This document shows positions 23,801 to 36,954 of a DNA stretch of 64,000 nt, piece by piece; the first letter of the stretch is position 1, and each line of letters opens with the position of its first letter. The DNA lies in the NCBI GenBank assembly GCA_002007465.1, contig LNAC01000102.1, positions 2,380,469-2,444,468 on the forward strand. Reading direction: 5' to 3'. The notes beneath the pieces were generated by a model that was not told the origin of the DNA, made no database searches, and saw nothing but the letters and a program-made list of their open reading frames with translations. Origin of the DNA: Ailurus styani. Lineage: Eukaryota > Chordata > Mammalia > Carnivora > Ailuridae. Position numbers and translations under genes: made by a program.

Positions 23801-24734
23801 ATGTCACCTTTCCACATAAACAGAACTCTCTACTTTGGTTAAAGTTTAAAAATATATTGATAAGCTTTCAGTAGCATAAAATTTTAGTTAACTCCTGATC
23901 AGAAGGCTGATTCTATGAAAATCACGTACCATCTAGTTATCCAGAGAAATCTGTAAACTTAATAACAAAATTCTTATAACCCAAACAGAAAACTTGTCCA
24001 TTGCTTTTGATGGGGATATTCACCCCAAGGATGCTGTGTAATTATTTGTTTACTGACTGGTTTTTCCTAAATGACAGCTGCTTGAAGACGAAGAAAACCA
24101 CTGAAAGGAGTTATTCACAAAGCTTTCCAACACAAGGTCTCAATGGCATAATGATTGAGAAATTAAAATCAATATCTTGATTTTGTTCTCAGTTTTGAAC
24201 AGCCAAACAATGGAGGCCCTTAGAAAATCAATATGATAGCGGTTTATGGAATCCTAGAGAAACCACTTTTTCAGTCATTTTCAAAATAAATAAAAAACCA
24301 AAGTGATTATGTCACAGATGGTAAATATACCATAATCATGATGAGAAAATTCTGTCACTTCAAACAAATAAAAAGTCTTATTTTAATCATTGATAAAGAC
24401 TCCAAATAGGTGTACACAATATACATACTTGTCAAGATATGAAAGTGTTATTCTTAGCATCATATAAATATTTTTTTCAAGACCCAAGAGAACTGAATTT
24501 AAATAAGTACAGCTATAGAGAAGGATGGCAAGATAAGGATACAAAAATCTGGTTCACAGATTATGGAAGCAGATATTAAAATTTATACAAATATATTACC
24601 TATAGTAATTTTACTTATATAAAAAATAAGTGAAACAATATACATATTAGTTGTAGATGACAAGTTAAAATATAAAACAATGTCAGTGAATTGCAAAGGA
24701 CTATGGTGATCATGCAGTAACGGAAAATACTGCA
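23801..24734. other. Unassigned AT-rich stretch
   Basis: No gene or repeat recognised. Confidence 0.4.
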
Positions 24735-25030
24735 TAGTTGATCTTCTAGACTCTGGAGTCAGACTTCCTGAGTTCAGTAATTGGTACTGTGCTGACTGTA
24801 CCTGTGGGCTGTTTACTCTAATCCTCTAATCCCACCTCTTCTCTTGTAAAGTGGGAGCAATACTACTTTATAGTGTAGTTGGGAGAATTAAATGACATAA
24901 CCAGAAAATTAAAATTAGTAGCTATCTATTTTAAACAAAAAAAAATGTATGTAAAGCCTTAGAGAAATATAAAATGTTCAGAATCGTGTTTGCCACATAA
25001 TAAGTTTCCATAAATATCTGTAGTAGTTAC
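24735..25030 (+). mobile_element. MIR-type SINE remnant, sense
   Basis: AGACTCTGGAGTCAGACTTC (24749), CTCTTGTAAAGTGGGAGCAA (24841), TTGGGAGAATTAAATGACAT (24879) and the end GTTTGCCACATAATAAGTTT (24988) follow MIR in order. A non-MIR A-rich piece lies between about 24906 and 24955. Confidence 0.75.
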
Positions 25031-26375
25031 TAGATTTCTCACTAATTTTTATGAAATAGGATCTCTCCTGCATCTGATAGAGTAGTACATTAGAAATTGA
25101 ATCAGATTCATGAATATTATTTTATTATACTATATATTCATTTTGACTTAGTGCTTATTTAGAAAGCTTTCCATCATTAGAAACTAAAACTGTTTTTCAT
25201 ACAGTTCTTGGTGACATCTTAGTATTCATTATGATAGGAACAAAGAAATAGTCTTTTAAGTGAACTAAAAAAACAGTATAAAATTGAGAAAAATTATATT
25301 ATTATATTTACTTTGGGTTCAGATAAAAAAAGTTAGACTTCAAAAAATATATTCTAAATGATGTATATTTCACACACAATGGAATGCCCAGATCTTCAGT
25401 GCACATTTTGATGAATAGTGAGTGACAACTGTAAACAACCATATACCCACAGCCCAATCCTGCATGCACCTTTCCCATCAATTCCAGGCCCATTCCCTAA
25501 GTCCACCACTATAGCAATATTTTTCACCATACATTAGTTTTGACTAATTTTAGAACTTCATAGAAATTTAATCATATCATATATGTTCTTTTGTGTCTGG
25601 CTTATTTTTCTTAGCTGAGTATTTTTAGGTTCATCTCTGCTGTTGTGTATATCACTGATTCAGTACTGAATTCAGCATTCCACAGACTATGTTTAAGATA
25701 ACTTGTTCATTGATTCTCCTGTCAGTGGGAATATGAGTTACTTCCAGATTGATACTCAAAATTAAAAATGCTATGTACACTCCTGAACAATTGTTTATGT
25801 CAACATAGCTGTTGAATTGCTGAGCCATATGGTAAGTATATAATTAACTTTCTAAGAAACTGCCAGTCTGCTTTACATTCCCAGTAGCAATTTATGAGTT
25901 CCTACAATCCTACCAAAATTTAGTATTGTTAGTCTTTTCAATTTTAGCCATTCTGGCCATTATTCAATGTATTTCTCTGATGACTGACGAGATTGTGCAT
26001 TATTCATGTATTTATTGGCCATTAGTGTCTCTTCTTTGCCTAAATTTTTTGCTTGTTTTTATATTGAATTATCTGTTCTTTCTCAATTGGATTACCTTAG
26101 CTATGTCTAAAATCAATTAGCCAGATGTGGGTGGGTCTATTTCAAGATTATCTATTTGGTAGCTTTTTGGTAAACTCTCTAAGATTTTCTACATTCCTGA
26201 TCATGTTGACTCTAAATATAGTCTTATGTCTTCCTTTCTAAAATCACAGTAGCTTTATTGAAATGCTGAGATGTCTAGTACAAGGCTAAATAGAAATGAT
26301 GAGAGAGAACATCCAAACCTGATTTACAATCTTGGGGGAAAAATATTCAGTCTTTCACACTGGGTATATCTAAAG

Positions 26376-26552
26376 GGTTTTTTTATTTAAATATTTTATT
26401 TATTTGACACAGAGAGAGAGATCACAAATAGAGAGGCAGGCAGAGAGAGAGGAGGAAGCAGGAGCCCGATGTAGGGCTCTATCCCAGGACCCTGAGATCA
26501 TGACCCGAGCCGAAGGCAGAGGCTTTAACCCACTGAGCCACTCGGGCACCCC
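26376..26552 (-). mobile_element. CAN-SINE, antisense, internally deleted
   Basis: GGAGGAAGCAGGAGCCCGAT shows that the usual CTCCCTGCTGAGCAGG segment is missing, probably by recombination between the two GCAGG/AGCAGG motifs. End GAGCCACTCGGGCACCCC. Confidence 0.93.
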
Positions 26553-27150
26553 TGGAGGTTTTTCATAGAAAGAACTTCTATCAGGTTGAGATACTTTCTT
26601 TCTATTCTTACATTGGTATTTTTTTTTAAATACATAAAAGGGTGGTGAATTTTGCCAAGTGCATTTTCTGCATGTACTAAGATCATATGAATTTTCTTGA
26701 TAAGTCAGTTAATATTGTGAATTATATCCATTGTTTTATGAATACGAAAACACTGCATTCCTGTGATAAATCCCACTTGATCATCACGTATTATTCTTTT
26801 TATATGTTGCTGGATTCTATTTACTAATATGCAGTAAGGATTTTACTTCTATGTTCATTAGAAATATTGGTCTGAATTTGTTTTTTTCTTGTGATGTCTT
26901 TGGTTTTGATACTGAGGTAATGCTGATCTCATAAAATGAGTTATGAAATATTCCCTACTATCTCTTCTAAAAAGTTTATATAACAGTGCTATTTTTTTCT
27001 TTATGTATGGCAGAATTCACTTGGAACTAAGTGGTCTTTGTGGAGAGATTTATAATTTTTAAATATAATTTATTTAATCAGAGTAGGGTAATTGGTGTCT
27101 TCTAACATCAGTTTTGGTAATTTTAACCTTTTAAGAATGTGTTTATTTAA

Positions 27151-27341
27151 TTTTTAAATTTTTATTTATTTATTTGAGAAAGAGCGTGCAAAAGAGAGAG
27201 AAAGAGAGCACAAGTGGAGTGAGGGGCAGAGAGAGAAGCAGACTCCCTGCTTAGCAGGGAGCCCAATGCGGGACTTGATCCTGGGACTTCAGGATCATGA
27301 CCTGAAGCAGAAGCTTAAATGACTGAGCCACCCAGGTGCCC
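27151..27341 (-). mobile_element. CAN-SINE, antisense, divergent
   Basis: TTTATTTATTTATTTGAGAA start, GGGACTTCAGGATCATGACC core, GAGCCACCCAGGTGCCC end. Approximate TSD AAGAATGTGTTTATTTAA and AAGGAATGTGAATGTTTAA. Confidence 0.9.
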
Positions 27342-28278
27342 AAGGAATGTGAATGTTTAATCTAAATTGTTGATTATTGGCAAAGATACTTTCATATTTA
27401 TACTTACCTAATTCTGTTTTTAACAGCTTTATCAATATATATTGCTCTTACTTTTATATTGAAATTTTCTATTTTTCCACTTAGTATTCATGTTTTCTTT
27501 TAACATATTTATAATAGCTGTTGGAACTTATATGCTAATTCCATTATTTCTGTCATTTCTGGTTCTATTTCTATTAGTTGATTTTTTTTCTCATGGTTAT
27601 GGGTCACACATTCTTGCTTCTTCCCATGTTTCAATTTCTGAATGGACGCTAGACATTAATGATATCATGTTGTTGACTTTCTGTAATATACTGTCCCAGC
27701 AGGCAATAAACCTATTTGTGAATTAGCAAAATCCTTTCTAGGCTTGTTTCTAAGCTTTGTTACAATCACTCTACCATAGTTTTATCCTAGCACTGTAAGT
27801 TACCATATGGTTAAGTGTAACCTTTCAGGGTCTCTACTCTATGCCTGGAGTATTAAATAAGGTCTTGCCATTATGGCTGGTTGGAATTTGGGTGGTCCTA
27901 AGCACTCGTGTGTCGTTAGGCTCATAGCTTCTTTGCGGTTGTTCCCTGAGAAGATTTTCTTTGCTTGGCCTTGTGAAGTGTCCTCATACACATGTGCAGC
28001 TTACTGTTCAACAAATAATCAAGAAAGCCTCTGTGTAAATATCATGAGCTCTTCTTCACAATTTCTTTTCTTCATGATTCTGACTCAGAAATACTACCTA
28101 CATCAGTACTCCTGAACTTTACTTTCTGCCCCTTCAGTTTAGTGAGACTGTTGTAACTTGGTTGGGTTCCACCTATGCCACAGTCCAGAAAGGTCCTCTA
28201 GACCAAAAGTCAAGGCGATCATGGGGCTCATATCATTTGTTTCCCTCATCTCAGAAGTCACAATTTGGTACTGCCTAT

Positions 28279-28474
28279 TTTTTTTTAAGATTTTATTTAT
28301 TTATTTGAGAGAGAGAGAGAGCAAGCACATGAATGGGGAGGAGAGGCAGAAGTAGGCTCCCTGGTCAGCAGGGAGCCCAACTTTGGGCTCGATCCCAGGA
28401 CCTGGAGATTATGACCTGGGATCATGGCCTGAGCTGTAGGCAGACACTTAACGACTGAGCCACCCAGGCACCCC
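28279..28474 (-). mobile_element. CAN-SINE, antisense, with duplicated core
   Basis: The core motif appears twice (GAGATTATGACCTGGGATCA then TGGCCTGAGCTG), a small internal duplication of the GATCATGACCTG block. End GCCACCCAGGCACCCC. Confidence 0.92.
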
Positions 28475-28699
28475 ACTTCCATGAGTTTTTAAGTTCCTTT
28501 TTAGACGTGCTAAGAAATTATACTTGTTTTAAATAGATATTTTTATATCTATGCTTTTCAAAAAAAAAAGAAACATCCTTTTTCAAAAACAATCATCTTA
28601 ATATGTAAGTTTGGGATACAAATTGCTAATATGAGTTGGATGCAGCTAATGCAATCAGGTCACCTTCTGAAATGTATCTCTATGAATCAGTTTCAGAAA

Positions 28700-28950
28700 A
28701 TGATTGATATTATCAGTGGTCAATGCATACAGCAATAACCTATATGTTCAACAAAGACTAAATAAATCAAGAATGTGAACATCATAAGATACTATTGAGT
28801 CACTAAAAATCACATTTCCTTAGGAAAACAAAATCATGAAAAGTGCTAATGATAGGCTGTTACATGAGAAAGCAGATACAAAACTATGTGCTATATGAGA
28901 CAAATATTTTGGGGAGCAAAAACCTCTAAGTTAAAAAGAAAGAATAAAGA
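28700..28950 (+). mobile_element. Ancient L1ME-like 3' end, sense
   Basis: GCAATAACCTATATGTTCAA, GAGTCACTAAAAATCACATT, CATGAAAAGTGCTAATGATA and GCAGATACAAAACTATGTGC follow the old L1 3' UTR block (water-worn version of the PolyA-proximal 'cattaaaaatcatg ... gatacaaaactgt' order). Confidence 0.6.
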
Positions 28951-29574
28951 AAAAGACAAGATAAAGCTTGTCTTCTTTTCTTTGTACATCCTTTCCCATT
29001 TCACCTTAATTTTCTGCGTCCCTGTTATCTTTCTGACTGATTTAATGATTGCCATATATTTGTGATATTTCCCAAATTTTTAGGTATGCCCCTTTCCTTT
29101 CTTTCAAATTTTAATTTCATATTTTCCTGTGCCTACATTTAGATTACTTCAATGTTTCCTCAAATTCAATATATCTAAACTATACTTAATCTTTTCACAA
29201 ATAAGCATTCCTTCCTACTTACCTAATTCTCCTCAATGACATCATTTTTCTTCTCTCTTAGTTTTACAGCATTAATTTTTCCACTGATTCTCCTCTCCCT
29301 CACTCTCTCCTGGAGTCCTTTGGATAACACTCCTTACATACAGTGGTTATATCTACTGCTGCTTGTGGAAGGTTTATTGCACTGGCAGTCACAAATAAAG
29401 AGCCTCCCTCTATTCATGCCCTTTGCCCTGTGTTTGCTCCTACTCTGATTCCATCTCTTACCAGCATATAATTGAATCTCTGAGCCTTAGATGTGATGGA
29501 CCTCTTGGACTGACTACATCAACAGCCATTCTATCACCTTTTCAGAGTAACAAAGCTGAAAAAGCATAAAACTA
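28951..29574. other. Unassigned stretch
   Basis: CT-rich, with a 70-codon frame at 29236-29448 lacking a recognisable family. Nothing assigned. Confidence 0.4.
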
Positions 29575-29777
29575 CATTATCTTTTTTTTATTGAATTATA
29601 ACTGACATACAAAAGATAATTAGTTTCAGATAAATATGATAGTTATTTGATACTTTTACACATTAGGAATGATCACCATGATAGGTCTAGTTACCATCTA
29701 TTACCATACAAAATTATATAGTATCATTGACTAAATTTCCTAGGATTTACATTAACATTCCCATCACTAATTTATTT

Positions 29778-29974
29778 ATTTTTTTAATTTTATTTTTATT
29801 CTTTGCCCAAGGGGTACAGGTCTGTGAATCATCAGGCTTACATCTTTCACAGCATTCACCTAAGCACAAACCCTCCCCAATGTCCATAGCCCATCCACCC
29901 TATCCCTACCCTCCCACCCCCCAGTAACCCTCAGTTTGTTTTGTGAGATTAGGAGACACAAACCATAAGAGACT
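29778..29974 (-). mobile_element. Short nested L1 3' end with a tiny 5' inversion
   Basis: Antisense carnivore L1 3' UTR (GGGGTACAGGTCTGTGAATC, 29811; AACCCTCAGTTTGTTTTGTG, 29926) inserted in the older L1. The last bases (29960-29974, AAACCATAAGAGACT) are in sense orientation and are the next segment of the L1, so the element ends with an inversion of about 15-22 bp. TSD ACTAATTTATTT at 29766-29777 and 29975-29986. Confidence 0.85.
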
Positions 29975-31357
29975 ACTAATTTATTTTATAACTGGAAGTT
30001 TGTACCTTTTAATCCCCTTCACTTGTTTTGCCTATCCTCTCACCCCACTTCATTCTGGTAACCACCAGTTCTTTGTATCTATGAATCTGTTTCTGTTTTG
30101 TTTGTTCATTTGTTTTGTTTTTCTAGATTCCATATATAAGTTAATCATACTTATACATCTCTCTCCACCTCATTTATTTCACTTCTAGGACCTTCCCTGT
30201 TGTCACAAAGGGCAAGATTTCATTCTTTTTTTATGCTCAGTAATATTCCACTCTGTGTATATGTGGATACCATATCTTCTTTATCAATTCATTTATCCCA
30301 GACACCTAGGTTGCTTTCATATTTTGGCTATTGTAAATAATGCTGCAATGAACATAGGGGTACATATATCTTTTCAAATTAGTGTTTTCATTTTCTTCAA
30401 ATAAATACCCAGAAGAGAAACTGCTGCATGATGTGGCAGTTATTAATTTTCTGAGGAAGCTTTGTACTGTTATCCATAGTGGTTGTACCAATTTATATTC
30501 TCATCATCTATACAAGGGGGTTCCCTCTTCACATCCTCAGCAATACCTGTTATTTCTTGTCTCTTTAATACCAGCCATTCTGATAAGCATGAGGTATTAT
30601 CTCATTGTGCTTTTGATTTGCATTTTCCCAATGATTAGTAGTGCCAAGTATCTTTCCTTGTGCCTGTTGGCTATCTGTATGTCTTTTTTGGAGAAATGTC
30701 TATTCAGATCTTCTGCCATTTTTTAATTGAGTGTTTTGTTGTGTTGTTACTGAGTTGTAGGAATTCTTTCTATACTTTGGATATTAACTCCTTAGCCAAT
30801 ATATCATTTGCAAGTATCTTCTTCCCTCAACAGATTGCTTTTTCATTTTGTTGATGGTTTCCTTCACTGTGCACAAGCTTTGTAGTTTGATGTGGTCCCA
30901 TTGTTTATTTTTTCTTTTGTCAACCTTATATGAGAAGACATAGCCAAAAAAAAATTACTCAGACTGATGTCAAAGCATTTCTGCCTATACTTTCTTCTAG
31001 AAGTCTTATTGTTCAAGGTCTTACATTTACATCTTTAACCATTTGAGCTTGTATTTTGTGTATGATAAGAAAGTGGTCTAGTTTCATTATTTTGCATGTA
31101 GCTCTCCTTTATTTTAGCACCACTTATTGAAGAGACTGTCTTTTCCCCGTTGTATATTCTTGTTCGCTTTGTGGTAGACTAATTAATCATGTAAGTATGG
31201 GTTTCTTTCTGGGCTCTATCCTGTTCTATTGATCTATGTGTTGCTTTTTAGACAAGTGCTGTTAACTATTTTGATTACTATAGCTTTGTTGGTACAGTTT
31301 GAAATTTGGAAGTGTGATACCTCCACTGTTGTTCCTTCTCAAGACTGCTTTGCTTAT

Positions 31358-31702
31358 TCAGAGTCTTTTGTGATTCCATGCAAATTTTATGATGATTTTT
31401 TCTAGTTCTGTGAAAAATTTCATTGGAATTCTGATAGGGATTCCAATAAATCTATAGATTACTTTGAGTAATATGGATATGTTAACAATATTAGTTCTTT
31501 TAACCAATGAACACAATGTCTTTCTATTTGTGTCATGTTCAATATCTTTCATCAATGTCTTACAGTTTTCAGAATATAGGTCTTTTACCTCCTTGGTTAA
31601 ATTTATTCCTAGATATTCTGTTCTTTTTGATGCAATTTTGAATTTTTTTCTTAATTTCTCTGATAGTTCATTATTATTATTATTATTATTATATAGAAAC
31701 AC
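31358..31702 (-). pseudogene. L1 ORF2 fragment with an AAT-coded Asn run
   Basis: A 114-codon minus-strand frame containing [20 protein letters not shown] and [19 protein letters not shown], the ORF2p segment after the reverse transcriptase. It starts in a poly-Asn run coded by an ATT/AAT microsatellite at about 31670-31692 that has grown inside the old coding sequence. It lacks both catalytic domains and a natural start. Pseudogene fragment of the 29.6-36.4 kb L1. Confidence 0.9.
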
Positions 31703-32726
31703 AACAGATTTTTGTTTATTAATTTAGTATCCTACAATTTTACTGAATTCATTTATTACATCTAATAGGTTTCTGGTGGAGTCTTTAGGGTTTTCTCTAC
31801 ATAGTATGTCATCTGCAAATAGTGAGTTTTACTTCTTCATATCTAGTTTGGATGTCTTTTCTTTTCTTGCTGAATTGCTATAGCTATGACTTCCTGTACT
31901 ACGTTGAATAAAAGCAGAGAATATGCATTGTTCCTTGTCTTGTTCCTGATCTTAGAATAGCTTTCAACATTTTACTATGGAGTATGCTAACTGTGGGTTT
32001 GTCATACATGGAATTTATTGGTTGCAATGCATTCCCTCTGTACCCACTTTGTTGAAAGTTTTTAATCATAAATGATGAATTTTGCCAAATGCTTTTTCTG
32101 CATCTCTTGGGTTATGATTTTTATACTTTGTTTTTTTAATGTGGTGTATCATGTTGATTGATTTGTGGATGTTAAACTATGCTTGCATGAAATCCAACTG
32201 AAATGAATTCCAGTTGGCATGGAGTATGATCCTTTTAATGTATTGTTGAATTTGGCTTGCTAACATTTTGTTGAGGATTTTTGCATCTATGCTCATTAGG
32301 GATAATGGCCTTTAATTTATATTTTTGTACTGTCTGTGTGGTTTTGGTATCAGGGTAATGCTGGGCTCATAAAATGAGTTTAGAAGTGCTTTATCTTCCT
32401 CAATTTGTGTAATAATTTGAGAGTATGTATTAACTCTTCCTTAAATTTTTGGTAGAATTCACCTGTGAAGCCATCTCTTCCCAGGCTTTTGTTTGTTGGG
32501 GTTTTTTTCCCCCAAAATCATTGTTTCATTACTAGTAATTGGTCTGTTCAGATATTCTGTTTCCTCATGATTTAGTTTTGGAAGATTATGTTTCCAGGAA
32601 TTTAGTCATTTTCTCTAGCTTTGCATTTCTATGGTATTTGTTGTAATTTCTCCTCTTTCATTTCTAATTTTGTTTACTTGACTTCTTTTTTTTCTTGATG
32701 ACTCTGGGTTAAGGTCTGCAAGTTTT

Positions 32727-32929
32727 GTTTTTTTTTAAAGATTTTATTTATTTATTTCACAGAGGGAGAGAGATCACAAGGAGGCAGAGAGGCAGGCAGA
32801 CAGACAGAGAGAGGGGGAAGCAGGCTCCCTGCTGAGCAGAGAGCCCGATGCAGGCCTCGATCCCAGGACCCTGAGATCATGACCTGGGCTGAAAGCAGAG
32901 GGTTAACCCACTGAGCCACCCAGGCGCGC
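32727..32929 (-). mobile_element. CAN-SINE, antisense, young
   Basis: Complete copy ending GCCACCCAGGCGCG. The TSD AAGGTCTGCAAGTTTT is perfect over 16 bp (32711-32726 and 32930-32945). Inserted in the old L1. Confidence 0.96.
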
Positions 32930-35900
32930 AAGGTCTGCAAGTTTTATCTTTTGAAAAACCAGCTCTTAGTTTTATTGATCTTTTCTCTTGTGGTTTGTTT
33001 ATTTATTTTTGGTCTCTATTTCACTTATTTCTTTTATCTTTATTATTTCCTTCCTTCTACTATGGGCTTTTTTTTGTTGTTGTTCTTTTTCTAGTTTATC
33101 TATAAAGTTAGATTGTTTGAGACTTTTTTGTTTCTTGAGGTATATCCTTAAGAATTTGCCCCTTACAGTTGCTTTTCTTGTGTCCCAGATATTATAGAAT
33201 ATTGTGTTTCTATTTTCTTTTGTCTCTACTTATTTATTTTTATCTCCTCCTAATTTTTTCACTGACACATTGTTTAGTAACATGTTGTTTAGTCTACACA
33301 TGTATGTTTTATCAACTTTCTTTCTTATAATTGATTTCTAATTTCATACTGTTGTGGTAAAAAAAAAGATATTTGATATGATTTCAGTCTTCTTAAATTT
33401 ATTAAGACTTGTTTTGTGGCCTAACATGTGATCTGTCCTGGAGAATGTTCCATGAGTGCTTGAAATGAATGTATTTTGGATGGAATGTTTGGTATACGTC
33501 TGTTAAGTCCAACTGTTCTAATGTGTTATTTAAAGCTACTGTTTCCTTATTGATTTTCTGCCTGGATGGTCTATCCATTGAAATAAGTAGGGTCTTAAAC
33601 TCCCCTATTATTATTTTGTTACTATGAATTTCTCCCTTTACAATTCTTAATATTTAGTTTATATATTTAGTGCTCCTATGTTGAGTACATGGATATTCAC
33701 AATTCTTATATTCTCTTTTGGGTTGACCCTTCTATCATTATGTAATGCTCTTGTTTGTCATTCGTTACAGTCTTTGTTTTAGATCCTATTTTATCCGATA
33801 TAAGTATTGCTCTCCCAGATTTTTCTTAATGTCCATTTACATGGAATATCTTTTTCCACTCCTACACTTTCAGTCTATATGTGCTTTTAGCTCTTAAGTG
33901 AGTCTCTTTTATAGATGGGTATTTTTTTTATCTCTTTAGTCATCTTATTTTTTTATTTTTTTATTGGAGCATGCAGTTCATTTGCATTTAAAGTAATTAT
34001 TAATAGGTATACACTTATTGCCATTCTCTTAATTGCTTTCTGGTTGCTTTTGTAGTTCTCTGTTCACCTTTCTTTTTCTCTTGTTCTCTTTCCTTGTGGT
34101 TGGATAATTATTTTTTAGTGTTGGTATTCCTTTCTCTTTATTTTTTGTGCATCTTTTGCAGGTTTTTGGTTTGTGGTTACCATAAGGTTCATATAGAACA
34201 TCCTAAGTATTCTACAGTCTATTTTAAGTTGATGGTAACTTAACTTTGAACATATTGTAAAAGCACTACATTTTTGACCCTCCTCCCCATATTTTATACA
34301 TTTGATGTGATATTTTACATCTTTTTATTTTGTGTATCCCTTAACTAATCAATATAGATATACCTGACTTAACTACTCTTGTCTTTTAACCTTCATACAA
34401 GCCTTATATATGATTGATTTACTACCTTTACCATCTGTTTGCCTTTACCAGTGAAATTTTTTATTTCATAATTTTCTTACTTCTTCTTTGACCTCTTTTC
34501 CACTTAAAGAAGTCCCTTTAACATTTATTATAAGGTTGGTTTACTGAAAATGAACTCCTTTAACTTTGTCTGAGAAACTGTATTTCCTTCAATTCTGAAT
34601 GACAGCCTGGGTAGAGTATTCTTGGTTGTAGTGTATTTGCTTTCAGCACTTTGAATATATCATGCCACTCTCATCTGGCCTGCAAAATTTCTACTGAAAA
34701 ATCAGCTGACAGTCTTATGGGTGTTTCCTTGTATGTAACTAGCTGCTTTTCTCTTGCTACCTTTAATATTTTAATTTTTGACATTTTAATTATTAATGTC
34801 TTAGTACAGACTTCTTTGACTTCATATTTTTTGGGGCTCTCTATACTTCCTGGATCTAGTTATCTGTTTCCCTCCACAGGTTTGGAAAGTTTTCAGCTAT
34901 TATTTCTTCAAATAATTTTTCTGGCCCCTTCTCTATTTTTTCTTCTGAAATCCCTACAATGTGAGTATTATATACTTGATGATATTCCAGAAGTCCCTTA
35001 TCCTATCCTCATTTTTAAAATTCTTTTTTCATTTTGTTGTTCAGTTTTGATAACTTCCACTACGCTTTCAGATTGTTCATCCATTCTCTTGCATCCTCTA
35101 ATCTGCTGTTGATTCCCTCTAGTGTATTTTTCATTTCAGTTATTTCATTTTTTTCAGCTCTGATTGGTTCCTATTTATACTGTCTCTTTTTTGAAGCTCT
35201 CATTGTGTTTATCCATCCTTCTCCCAAGTTCAGTGAGCACCTTTATGACCATTACTTTGAACTCTTTATCAGGTAGATTGCTTATCTCCATTTTACTTAG
35301 TTCTTTTTCTGAGGTTTTGTCTTGTTCTTTCATTTGGAACATATTCTTCTGTTTTCTCCTTTTACCTGACTCTGTACTTGTTTCTGTGTGGCATTTTGTG
35401 GGGCACAGGAATGCAATACTTCCTGATCATCAGATCCAGGCACTCCAGGGCTGTTCCTTGTGTGGACTGTGTGTGGCCCTCAGTGGTCAGCTAAGAGTCC
35501 CAGCTGTAGCTGCTGTGGGTGTGCTCGTGGGTGGGTTTAGTTCCTGGTATGGCTGATTGGGAGGCCTGGTGGCAACTGTTGTAGATGTGCTTCTAGGTAG
35601 GGCTCTTCCCTCCCTCTCTGGGGCAGGAGTTGCTTTGGAGGAGTCCTGGACCTGTCCAAGATTGCCCACCATGTATGGCAGTGTGGGAATCACTTTGGAA
35701 GGGGACCTGGAATGGTATGTGGGTTTGGGCAGGGCAGCCACAGAACACCAGGGTGGGTCACCCAGTGCTTTCAGAGTAGATGGAGAACGTTAAGAATGAG
35801 CATGGGCTAACTAGCCTGAAGGAGGATAAGAAAAATGGTGCCTTCCAGCACTTCTGTTCTCAGAGAGAGTTTCTATAGATCCCTGCCCCTCCAGCACATG

Positions 35901-36406
35901 CCCTAAAAGTAGTCAGTAAATCTCCTTCATGTATGGCGCAGGTGCTTTTCAAACCGCTGCCTCTGTGCTGGGTCCCAGAGTGAGTGGGATTGGGCTCAGG
36001 CCATGAAGAATGTCAGTTTCCTACAGCCCTACTCCTGAAGCTAAGCCTTCCTGATTTTCAAAGCTAGATATTATGGAGGATTACCTTCCTGGTGCATATC
36101 CTTGAAGGGTGGAGGTGGTCAATGTGGGCTTCTCTCACTCTTCAGGAAGGACCTCCACACCTGTGATATCTCTCTCATTTGTGGGTTGCCATGCTGGGGG
36201 TTTTGGGTCCCAACGAGAATACCTCTCTGCCCCTACCCTTCTTGATGTGACTTTTTCTTTATATCTTTAGCTGTGTTAAAGCTGTTCTGATAGTCTTCAC
36301 GTTCATCTCAGAGAGAGTTGCTCTATATGTAGTTGTAGTTTTGGTGTGCCCATGAGACGAGGTAAGCTCAGGGTCTTCCCATCCTGTCATCTTGATCCCC
36401 TTCCTC

Positions 36407-36954
36407 TGCATTTGCTAGACTACATTTTCTATACTCTCTTGCTGCTAGGATTATGAATAGAAAGTTGGTTTAGAGACAAATGCACTCACATAAAGTTTGT
36501 AGTTCAAACTGAATCACAGAGTGAGACAGGTACAGCACAGGTCATACATTTGTCTGTTGTACATTGTGGCAGGACTGTTTTCTGGAACCTATGATGGCAG
36601 CAGCAGTTCCTTGATTCAGCAGGCAGCTTCCTAGTCATGATGACAAAGGCACCAATTCGTCAAATTCTGCTATGTGACTATGAAAGTTGTTCATGAAAAG
36701 TGCAGCCTGAAGTCTCTTTCCTTAGCCTTGTCAACAATCCACAGCTATTTATGCCTCCTTTCTGCTTAAAATGGCTGGAGTGAATGTTGTTGTCTACTTT
36801 AAGAATGTCAAGTAATAGTTTCCTTGTCTTTGTGTTTAAACAACTATACTGATATCTAAATTGGGAAAATTCATGTAAAGCATATTAATGCATTATTACC
36901 TGTCAAAAAGTAGTTATGTTGTGTTATTCTTATTCTCAAGTGATTTTACAATCA
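36407..36954. other. Unassigned stretch
   Basis: Less AT-rich than its neighbours, with GATGGCAGCAGCAGTTCC near 36593. No frame of note and no repeat family recognised. Confidence 0.4.

Larger units (their letters stand above)
25375..28480 (-). mobile_element. Ancient L1/HAL1-like element, antisense
   Basis: From left, the antisense 3' UTR/ORF2 end (AACAACCATATACCCACAGC at about 25434), ORF2 pieces (GAATTGCTGAGCCATATGGT, 25813), an ORF2 part with GTTTTGATACTGAGGTAATG (26904), then ORF1/5' region text (ATTTCTGTCATTTCTGGTTC, 27545; CATGGTTATGGGTCACACAT, 27592). The order fits one long, much deleted old element in reverse. CAN-SINEs at 26376, 27151 and 28279 interrupt it. No intact frame. HAL1 is an L1 relative lacking ORF2; since ORF2 is present on the left, either one L1 or two neighbours is possible. 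Confidence 0.7.
29575..36406 (-). mobile_element. Near full-length old L1, antisense
   Basis: Reading the minus strand from 36406: 5' UTR (about 36406-35350) starting with a purine-rich leader and GATCAAGATGACAGG; ORF1 (about 35340-34480); ORF2 (about 34000-30190) with endonuclease, reverse transcriptase and C-terminal domain; 3' UTR to 29575. The FADD codons are kept (rc of 31808-31819). Total 6.8 kb, or about 6.4 kb after removing a nested L1 (29778-29974) and a CAN-SINE (32727-32929), so close to full length. Stops and indels are frequent. The 153-codon plus-strand frame at 34651-35112 is antisense to ORF1 and is not a gene. Confidence 0.88.

Noticed and set aside
34651..35112. 153-codon open frame on the plus strand
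   Set aside because: It is antisense to ORF1 of the old L1 at 29.6-36.4 kb; its composition comes from an A-rich sense strand, and no domain is visible.
35487..35793. Pro/Ser/Thr-rich and Gly/Val-rich frames on both strands
   Set aside because: They lie in the GC-richer 5' UTR of the old L1 and are open on both strands, so composition explains them.
36407..36954. Possible exon or LTR remnant with GCAGCAGCAG
   Set aside because: No splice-site/ORF combination and no LTR end motifs could be supported.
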